Source: Dryocosmus kuriphilus (taxonomy: Eukaryota > Arthropoda > Insecta > Hymenoptera > Cynipidae). From it: a stretch of 64,000 bases of DNA. The stretch is taken from positions 114,870,252 to 114,934,251 of the forward strand of contig CM076189.1 in assembly GCA_038277395.1 (NCBI GenBank), given 5' to 3'. A program made the translations under genes and the position numbers. The notes below the pieces were generated by a model. That model did not search any database. It had not been told where the DNA came from and saw only the letters and a program-made list of their open reading frames with translations. How positions within the stretch are numbered: position 1 is the first letter of the stretch; every line of letters begins with the position of its first letter. This document shows, in pieces, positions 55,570 through 64,000 of the stretch.

Positions 55570-56352
55570 AGGTATCAGGTGTAATGTAGATTATGTAAAT
55601 AGATAATCCTTTAAAATCCCTTGAGATTCGCTAGAGGCAGTTAAAAACGCTTGAAATCATTAAAAAATTTTTAATATTTATAAAATACTCAGAGATTTTT
55701 ATAAAGTCCTTTGAAATTCTTTTAGCTCATTTTACGTCCCTTGAAATCACTTGAAAGTCCTTCATGTCTTTCGAATTCTTTTGAAATAACTTAAATTTCA
55801 TTGAAATTACCTTAATTCCCTTAAAATACCCCGAGGCACATTAAAATCATTTGAAATTATTAAAAAATTTTAAAAAACATTTCAAATATATAAAAACACT
55901 TGGAGATCTATATAAAATCCCTTTATATTCTTAAAAATCTTTTGAAGTATCTTTAAAATCCGTTTAAATGCTTTAAAATCCTCTAAGTATCTTAAAAACT
56001 TAAAATTCGTTCAAAATTTCGCTGACGATCTTTTTTTTAAGAACATAAATATTCTGTTACTAAAAATTCTATTGTTTGTTGAAAATTAAACTTTTTTTCT
56101 ATTAAACTTTCAAATATTTGATTGAAATTTGAACTGTTATGTTTTTTGTTCAAGAGTTGGGAATTGATATATTTTTTGGAAACTTGGACTATTATATATG
56201 AAATGTTATATTGTAAATGATAAGAAATGAAAAATATTCGTGCAGTTTAAATACAGTGACAACAAATCGGGTATAATTGATTCTAGAGCTTAAAATGACT
56301 TAAAAATAAACCCAGGCCTTGAAAATCCGTGCAGCTTCCGGAGCTTCAAAAA
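55570..56352. repeat. Degenerate CCTTGAAATC satellite, first block
   Basis: Imperfect ~10-14-bp units such as CCCTTGAAATCACTTGAAA and TTAAAATCC. It continues after the inserted element as 57289-58220. Confidence 0.75.
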
Positions 56353-57288
56353 GCCAACATTTTATCTAAGCCGGTACGTCAAATCCGAGTAGGGTGTATA
56401 AGGAGTCTTCTCGTTGCCAATCACGATTCCAGGGTCGGTTGATCTCCATCGCGTCAGTTTGAAGGTAATTTGAAGGTCAAATCGCGGGGAATCAGGAGTA
56501 AAATCTGAAAAAATCTCATGTACGTTTTTTGTGTCGCTGCATCCGTGTACGAGATTTGCTTGACCCTGCTAGAACACCAGAAGGCCACTTCAAGGGGATT
56601 TCAATTTCATTTCAAGGTAAAATCAGAAAATCCTTTCAGCAACCGTTTTTTGACATCCTAAACTTTAGATGACCTTGAGCGATGTGACGTATGTCAAGCG
56701 ACCTCAGATTCGTGATCAGCGACCCTTTATATGAATTTTTTCAGAATTTTCTGAAAGCTTTTTCAATGCTACCTTAACTGAACTTGAAAAAACCTTGAAA
56801 TGGCCTTCAGGTGACATACTAGGGTCAATCAAATGTCATATTCGGATACAGTGGCACAAAAATGTACATGTGATTTTGTCAGATTTTTCTTCCGATTCCT
56901 CGCGATTTGAACTTTATATGACATTGAACCTGCCTGATGGATGTCAAACTTTCACGTATTCGTGCACAGCGATCTTTTATATAAATTTTTTCGGATTTAT
57001 CTGAAAGTCTTCTCTGACTTAACCTTGAATTGACAAATAAATAACCTTGAAATGGTCTTCAAATTACCACGTAGATTCAAGCACATGCCATATTCGGATG
57101 CAGCGACACAAAAAACGTACAAGTGACTTTTTTCAGATTTTCCTGATGATTCCCCGCGAAATGACCTTCAAATGACCTAGATACTGACGTGGTGGAGGTC
57201 AACCGACCTCGGATTTGTAATCGGCGACCCGAAAAACCATTACATACCCTAGTTAAGTCTGGTGCACCAGCCCAGATCAAATGTTGGC
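56353..57288. mobile_element. MITE-like element with ~210-bp inverted repeats
   Basis: Ends are GCCAACATTT..ATCT.GGC and its complement. The left arm (56353-56580) and right arm (57075-57288) pair through CGGTTGATCTCCA, TTGAAGGTCA, TCGCGGGGAATCA and TACGTTTTTTGTGTCGCTGC. The interior has two ~251-bp direct units (from ~56711 and ~56962). No transposase. It sits inside the CCTTGAAATC satellite. Confidence 0.82.
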
Positions 57289-58220
57289 CTGTGTATGAAT
57301 CAACTTTAAATTCACAATTTATAAAAATAAAAACCTTTAAATCATTGATAATTACTAATTTGCAATAAATTTGCAACCTCACCCGCAAAATCGTTTAAAT
57401 ATTTAAAAGCCTTAGAACCCTCAAGACACCGGAAAGTTCATTGAAATAGCTAATCTTATAAAACAAGTGAAAATCTTGAAGATCAAAATTTTTTCATAAA
57501 TTCTCATTCTAGGGTTGTTAGTAGAATCCTTCTTAAAGTCTTGAAATTCTTGGAAATCCTTTGAAAACCTAGAAATCTACTAAAATCCTTTTAAACTTTT
57601 TACATTATTTCAAATTCCTTGAAATACGTGGATGTAGATGTTAATCGCTAGAGATCTGTTAAAATTCCTTAAAATTATAAGAAGTGTTTGAAAATGATTG
57701 GAAAACACTTAAGATCCCACACAATGATGAGTTTATTGACTTATACAATTAGAAATACATAAATTTGTTAAGAAATTTATGAATTCCCGGAACAAAGCAA
57801 AATTCTTAAAATCCTTTAAACTTTTAAAACACGCAAAGTACACTTTCTTTAAATAACTATGTATTACTCTGGCAACTTAGATGTGCCTTACGAAATTGAT
57901 GTATGTTTTTTAAGTCGTTTTGAAAGAATCTGAAGAAATTTAAGCAGTTTTAAGTGATTTTTGAGATTTTCTAAGAGAGTTTACGGTATATTTTACAAAA
58001 CACTTTAGCATACTTTGTCATGCCATAAAATCTCTTTAGAAGCCCAAAAATCACATAAAATCCCTTAAAACCCTTTAAAGTTTTTTTTGCAATCCATCGT
58101 ATTTCTTCAAGGTCTTTCAAAGTAACTTAAATACATAAATTATGTAAGGCATATCTAAATTCCCAGAATAATGCCAACTTACTAATATCCATTAAACCTT
58201 TAAAACGCTCAAAATAATCG
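57289..58220. repeat. Degenerate CCTTGAAATC satellite, second block
   Basis: Same loose units as 55570-56352 (CTTGAAATTCTTGGAAATCC, CCTTAAAATT). The array was apparently one piece before the MITE-like insertion. Confidence 0.72.
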
Positions 58221-58246
58221 GAAATTCATGGAAAATGTTCGAAGTC

Positions 58247-58726
58247 TCATACCAAATCATATTCATGCAACTTTGAATAATAGATTTTGCCTGCAGGCAC
58301 TAACACATACATGCAGTTGGCCGGGGGGTGGCCCTTTTTGGGAGAGTACTCTTCGAATCTTAGGGCTTCAAAATACCTCACATCAGAGATCATTATTTTA
58401 CCGATTTTTGGAAGACTAGCCGGTCCATTCGGTAAACGCGGACCTGATTCAATATTCTCTTTTGTTCCACCTGGATGTCTTATATAAACCTTATAAACCT
58501 TACCATTGCCCGCCTGATGAGGTTTCATCCATTTGGGTATTTTGGGTTTTGCGGGTTCCATAAATTGTTGAAAACTAGAGCCAATCTTCAGTTCTACAGT
58601 GACAGTGTATGGCGTTTGACAGGTAAGTTCAAATCGTGCTAATTTTAAAAGAAAAGAATGGACTTTTATAAAGTTTTCGCGTATAAATGTAGAATCATCT
58701 AGCTTCGGAAACAGATTTTTTTGCTT
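58247..58726 (-). CDS. Possible terminal exon of an unrecognised host gene
   Basis: An open minus frame of ~160 codons without low complexity. It has mixed composition, evenly spread Pro, Gly and aromatic residues, and segments such as LARFELTCQTPYTVTVELK, KVYIRHPGGTKENI and FEEYSPKKGHPPANCMYVLV. Its 5' end lies right after a pyrimidine-rich tract ending TTTCTCCAG (minus strand), a good 3' splice site, so the exon would begin at 58726 and run to the stop at 58247. No ATG fits the start, which supports an internal boundary. I do not recognise the family. A retroelement or viral origin is not excluded. Confidence 0.5.
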   Translation of the reverse strand, partial: KQKNLFPKLDDSTFIRENFIKVHSFLLKLARFELTCQTPYTVTVELKIGSSFQQFMEPAKPKIPKWMKPHQAGNGKVYKVYIRHPGGTKENIESGPRLPNGPASLPKIGKIMISDVRYFEALRFEEYSPKKGHPPANCMYVLVPAGKIYYSKLHEYDLV

Positions 58727-58744
58727 CTGGAGAAACAATAGGGA

Positions 58745-61700
58745 TAGGTAAAATACTTTTTAAAAGGGACTTGAAATGAAGTCTTTTAAGTCTTTTGGAG
58801 TATTTTGAAGTATTTTGGAGTATTTTGAAGTCTTTTAAGGTCTTTGAAGTCTTTTGAAGTTTCTGAAGTCCGTTACAGGATTTTGATGTCTTTGTCGTCT
58901 TGTGAAGTCTTGTGAAGTCTCTTAAAGTCCCTTGAAATCCTGTGAAGTACTTTAAAGTCTTTTGAGATCTTGTGAAGTATTTTGGTATCTTTGGAAGTCG
59001 TTTGGCTTTTTTGAGGACTTTTGAAATATTTCAAAATAGTTTAAGTATTTTCAACTCCTTTAAAGTCCCTGATATTTGTGAAGTCTTTTAAAGTATTTTG
59101 AGGTCTTTGTAATCTATGAAAGTATTTTAATGTCCTACGAAATCTTGTAAAGTCTTTTGATGTTTTTGAACTCTTTTGAAGTGTCTGAAGTCTGTTGCAG
59201 TATTTTGAAGTCTTTGACGTCTTGCGAAGTCTTGTGAAGCGCTTCGAAGTACCTTGAAGTATTTGAAGTCTTTCGTAGTCTTTTGAAGTGTTTGAAGTCT
59301 TTTCAAGGTTTGTGAATTGTGTAGGATTCTTTGGGAGTTATTTCAATTTTTTAAGACTGTGGAAGTATTTTGAACTCTTTTAAAGTCTCTGATGTCTGTG
59401 AAGTCTCTTGCAGTCAGGCGAGGTCTTTTGAAGTCTTTTGAAGCTTTTTGATTTCTTTTGAGGTTCTCTGAAGAATTTGCAAAATGCTGACATATTTTAA
59501 AGCCCTTGACGTTTTTAAAGTCTTGCGAAGTCTTTTAAACTCTTTCGAATTCTTTTGAAGTCATTTAAAGTCCCTTGAAATTTCGTGAAGTGCTTTGAAG
59601 TACTTTCAAGTATTTGAAGTCTCGCGTAGCCTTTTGAAGTCTTTTAAAGTCCCTTGAAGTCTTGTAAAGTGCTTGGAAGTATTTGGAAGTCATTTTACTT
59701 TTTTCAAGACTTTTCATTTATTTTGAACTCCCCTAAAGTTCCTTACATCTTTGAAGTCTCTTGCAGTCTTGCGAGGTCTCCTGAAGTCTTTTGAAGTTTC
59801 TGCAGATTTTTTGAAGCCTTTGAAATATGTTGAAATGTATTAAAGTCTTTGACGTCTTCTAAGGGCTATTTATGCCTTCTGAAGTCTTTTGAAGACTGTT
59901 AAAGGACCTTAAATGCTTCGACGTCTTGTAAAATCTTGTAGAGTCTTTTGAGATCCCTTGAGGTCTTGTGAGGTCCGCTGAAGTCTTGAAAAATCTTCTA
60001 AAGTCTCTTGAAGTCTTGTGATGTGTTTTGAAATCTTTGAAGCCTACTGAAGTCTCTGAAGGTCACTTGAGTTCTTAGTCGTTTCAATTCCCTTAAAGTC
60101 TCTGTTGTCTTTGAAGGCTCTTGTAGTCTCGCGAAAACTTTTAAGGTATTTCACCTCTGTTGAAATTTTTGGAAGTTTCATGAAGTCTTTGAATTATGTT
60201 GAAGTGTTTTAAAATCTTCGAAGGCTTTTGAAGCATTGCGAAGTCTTTTAAAGTCCTCGCAAGTCTCGTGGTGTCCTCTGAAATCTTGCGAAATCTTTTA
60301 AAGTCTCTTGAAGTCCTTTAAAGTCTCTTGAAGTCTTGTTAAATGTTTTGAAATCCTTTGAAGCTTTCGACTTCCATCAAGTGAAAAGGCGAAAACCGTA
60401 AATAAAATAATCTAAAATAAATTCTCTGATGTCTTTGAAGTCTCTTGTAGTTTTGCGAGGTCTTCTGAAGCCTCTTGAGGTTTTCTTATGTCCTTTGAAA
60501 CCTTTTGATGTCTTTGTAATCTGTTCAAATATTTTAAAGTCTTTCACATCTTTCAAAGCCATATGAAGTCTTTTAAAGCCTTTTGATGTATTTTGAAGTC
60601 ATTTGAAGCCTGTTGAAGTATTTTCAAACCTTTGACGTCTTGCAAAATCTTTGAAGGTCTTTTGAAACTCCTTGAAGACTTGTGAAGTCTGCTGAGGTAG
60701 TGCGAAATCATTTAAAGCCTTTTGAAGTCTTGTGAAGGGTCTTTAAATTTTTAAAGTCTATTGAAGTCTTTGAAAGTCATTTGAATTCTCAAGTCTTTCA
60801 TATCTTTGTAGTCTCTTGGAGTCTTGTAAACCTTTTAAAGTCTTTCAGTTCTGTTAAAATCTTTAGAAGTTTCATGAAGCATTTTCAAGTCCCATGCAGT
60901 CTTATTAAGTCTTTTAAAGTATATTGAAGTCTTGCGCAATCCTCTGAAGTCTTTAGAAGTTTTTGAGGTGTTTTGAAGTTTTTTGAAGTGTTTGAAGTAT
61001 GTTGAAGTATTTTAAAGTATTGTGAAGCCTTTTCAAGTTCCTTAAACACTCGTGAGGTCCGCTGAAGTTCTGCGACATTTTTTAAAGTCCCTTGAAGTCT
61101 TTCAAATTATTTTTTAGTCTTTGAATTTTTTGAAGTCTTTGCAAGTCATGCGATTTCTTTTGAAGTCTTTTGAATTCCCTGAAAGTTTCTGATCTCTTTG
61201 AAATCTTTTGTAGTCTTGCGAAGTCTTTTAAAGTTTTTAGAACTATTTTGAAATACTTAGAAGTCGTTGATGTCTTTTGAGGCATTTTAAAGTCTTTTAC
61301 GTCTTGTAAATTATTGTGGAGTCCTTAAAAGTCCTTTGAACTCTTTTGAAGTCTCTTGAAGTCTTTGAAGTCTGTTAAAATACTTTAAAATCTATGTCGT
61401 CTTGTAAAATCTTATAAAGTCTTTTAAAGTACCTTGAAGTATTATAAGGCCTGTTGAAGTCCTGCGAAATGTTTTGAAGTCTCTTGGAGTCTTGTGAAGT
61501 GTTTGAAATCTTTTGAAGTATTTTGAAGCATTTGAAGTATTTTGAAGTCTTTTGAAGTATTTTAAATTCTTTGACGTCTTTTAAAGATCTGTGAAGTCTT
61601 TTGAAGTATTATGAAGACCGTTGAAGTTTTTTGAAGGCTTTTAAGTTCTTTTGAAGCTTTTGAAGCCTTTTGAAGGCTTTTGAAGTATTTGAAGTTTTAT

Positions 61701-62075
61701 AAAGTCTTTGACGTCTTGTAAAGTCTTGCGAAGTCTTTTGAAGTATTTTGAATGCTCTTGAAGTCTTTTGAAGGAATTTAATGTCTTTTGATGCTTGTGA
61801 AGCCTTTTCAAGGCTTTTGAAGTATTTAAAGTCTTTGAAGTCTTTGAAGTCTTTCGAAGTCTTTTGAAGTCAGGCCAAGTATTTTGAAGTATTTTATAGT
61901 CTTTGACGTCATGTAAAGTCTTGTGAAGTGCTTCGAAGTATGTTAAAGGCCGTAGAAGTCTTTTGAAGGCTTTTAATGCCTTTTGAAGCTCGTGAAGCTT
62001 TTGTAGGCTTTTCAAGTATTTGAAGTCTTTGAAGTCTTTGAAGTCTTTCGAAGTCTTTTGAAATTTCCTACTTAG
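58745..62075. repeat. Degenerate AAGTCTTTTG satellite
   Basis: 3.3 kb of imperfect ~10-bp units (AAGTCTTTTG, AAGTCTTGTG, AAGTCTTTGA). Minus-strand frames such as 61641-62213 encode Lys/Asp/Phe/Leu repeats (FKDFKDFK, LQKLHKL) and are satellite translations, not genes. Confidence 0.92.
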
Positions 62076-62450
62076 GTAAATGAAAATGACAATAGAAATG
62101 AAATGAAGTGAGAGTGACACTGAAAATGAAAATAAGTGAAAATAACACTGAAAATGACAAAGAAAGTGAAATAAAAATGTCAATAAAAATAAAAGAAAAT
62201 AAAAATGGCACACATACGTAATAAAACGGTAACTACCATAAAAATGAAATTAAATGAAAATGACACTGAAAATGAAATGAAATTATAGTGAAAATGGAAA
62301 TTAGATGAAATAAAAGTTACATTATAAATGTAATAAAATTAAAATGACAATAAAAATGAAATAAAATGTAAATTGCTCCAAAACTGTTTCTTGAAACGAA
62401 ATAAATAAAATGAAACTGAAAATAAAATGAAATGAAAATGACATCTGTCA
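62076..62450. repeat. Degenerate AAATGAAAATGAC array
   Basis: Units of GAAATGAAAATGACAAT-like sequence follow directly on the AAGTCTTTTG array, with an abrupt change of motif near 62076. Confidence 0.88.
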
Positions 62451-63289
62451 AATATGTAGGAAGGAGTTGGAATTATTTTTGGATTTCTAAGCTAAATATT
62501 TAATACAATACCCACTAGCATGTTTACTTACGAATTTCCAAGAGTGGCTTCTGTCTTTCAGCTCGAGCTTTGGTTCTATGTCGTTTAATCTTGGTAGACG
62601 TCCCTGCACCTAATTTGTTTAAAAATGGCGTTATATACTTCAAAAGGTAACAAAAACGTAAATGGATTACGAATCTTTTGGTTTAGCGTTAATGTAATGT
62701 TACGTATGAAATTTACGAACAGTTACATTAAAGAATACGGTGGATCTAGGTTGACTGCCATCCAGAACAAGAAACAGAATGTCGCGGACACCTCACGATC
62801 ATTTTGAGTCCAAAAGAAACAAAATATTTGTGGCTCTTTTTGAGGAGAACTCAATTTTTATTTTGATGAAAAATCAACGTTTTTTTAACATAATTGTTTC
62901 AAAGAGAAATTTTCTCGGCTCAAATCGTACAGCTTAAAGTGCAAGAACTTACTCCAAGGGAATAATTTTTTTCAACAACGGAACACTTAAATATTTTTGA
63001 AAAACGATGAAAAACTAAAATAAGAAATAGAAAGTCGAACGTCAAGTCTGTAAAAGTTTCGAAGCAGTGGCGCCGTTATCTCTTAAATGAGTTGTTGCAC
63101 AAAAAATAGAATATTTTGTTTCAAGAACATTATTCGCATAAAATCATCTTTCTATGGCCATAACTTTGAAACTTTAAGAGATACCAAATCCGGTTTTTCT
63201 TCCTGGTCATTCATTTTATTTTACACACTTTAATTCTTGTACAGGTACTTTTGACTTGGAATCGCCCTTTTTGGTTGAAGCCATTCGAG
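62451..63289. other. Anonymous sequence between two arrays
   Basis: No gene recognised. A 60-codon plus frame at 62625-62807 is ordinary and shows no domain. Confidence 0.4.
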
Positions 63290-64000
63290 TCTGAAATCCT
63301 TAATATCGCTTAAAAGCCATTAAATCTAACATCCCTCAAAACCCATAAAAACCTTTAAAACTTTAGAGCTGCTACAATACAGAAAACCGTGAATCCCTTA
63401 AATCTTTAAACCAATAAAAGCCCTTAAAGTCCCTTCAATCACTTAAACTTTGAAATACCTTAAGAAAACAATAAACTCAATAAACTCTTTAAAGTCCTTC
63501 CAAGCACCTAAAATCCCTTGAAGCCCCTAAAATCCAAAAGTCATGAAAACACCTTCAATAACATAAGCCCATAGACCACATAAATTAAATGAATTAACTT
63601 AAGTCCTTTAAAACACTTAAAATTCCTCAAAATCTGCTAAAACTCTCTAATCTATGAAAATTTCTTTAAACCCTTCAATTCTTTTAAACACCTTAAAATC
63701 CCATAAAACTGCCTAAATTCTTTAAACCCCCTAAGACCTGTAATCTCCTAAAGCTTTAAAGTCTTTAAAATCCTAAAATCAACTAATTGCCTTAAAAACC
63801 ATACACCCCTTAAGCTCTGGAATTCTTGAAAGCTCTTCAAAACGTTTAAAACTTATAGAACCTTCTAAATAGCTTATACCTCTTAAATCCCTGAAATCCC
63901 TAAAAATTCCTTAAGAATCTCTCTAAATCTTCTAAGATTCCTTAGAAAACTTCAAATGTTTTAAAACACTTGTAACCCCGCGAATTTACTTAAATACTTA
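63290..64000. repeat. Degenerate CCTTAAAATC array, running off the window
   Basis: Units such as CCTTAAAATCC and CTTTAAAACTC, similar to the 55570-58220 satellite, continue to the end of the window. Confidence 0.82.

Noticed and set aside
61641..62213. 190-codon minus-strand open frame as a gene
   Set aside because: It is a translation of the AAGTCTTTTG satellite (Lys/Asp/Phe/Leu repeats); no independent coding signal.

Overview
The window is repeat-dominated, AT-rich eukaryotic DNA. The mix of elements suggests an insect or other arthropod: an R1/Jockey-like LINE, Ty3/gypsy and BEL/Pao LTR elements, a Penelope-like element, a TA-flanked mariner-type transposon, a DDE_4/Harbinger-like transposase, a probable hAT remnant and a DINE-1/Helentron-like element. 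I cannot name the species. I see no rRNA, tRNA, CRISPR, operon or complete host gene. The only host-gene candidate is a possible terminal exon on the minus strand at 58247-58726.

Layout. 1-4750: a decayed LINE (zinc-knuckle ORF1, endonuclease and reverse transcriptase ORF2) behind an unassigned leader. 4751-12391: AT-rich DNA with two related foldback palindromes, a degenerate TTTCC-type satellite with a ~465-bp higher-order period, and a CCCGA-type minisatellite. 12392-14294: a mariner-type element with long inverted repeats. 14420-16785: leader and gag of a broken gypsy element. 16785-18130: a GC-rich island with three hairpin repeats. 18781-22010: a broken nuclease-like/CXC gene copy and its downstream repeat. 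22214-26364: a Penelope-like element with a long open RT ORF, ~726-bp direct pseudo-LTRs, a target duplication and hammerhead-ribozyme-like motifs. 26550-32500: a large foldback element whose left arm is split by a nested DINE-1/Helentron-like element (27053-29455).

32500-45150: tandem duplications, a minus-strand gypsy fragment, further copies of the nuclease-like/CXC family, and DDE_4 and hAT transposase relics. 45150-49140: mostly unassigned, with a GAGAATACTTCTC minisatellite. 49140-53960: a BEL/Pao element with gag, protease, RT, RNase H and integrase all recognisable but broken. 55570-64000: several degenerate short-period satellites (CCTTGAAATC, AAGTCTTTTG and AAATGAAAATGAC types), a MITE-like inverted-repeat element and the possible host exon.

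The elements do not form a pathway. They look like layers of insertion, with at least two nesting events that can be ordered. The most interesting items are the Penelope element, the large foldback with its nested insertion and built-in empty site, and the multi-copy family that pairs FEN/XPG-like acidic motifs with a CXC-like cysteine cluster.
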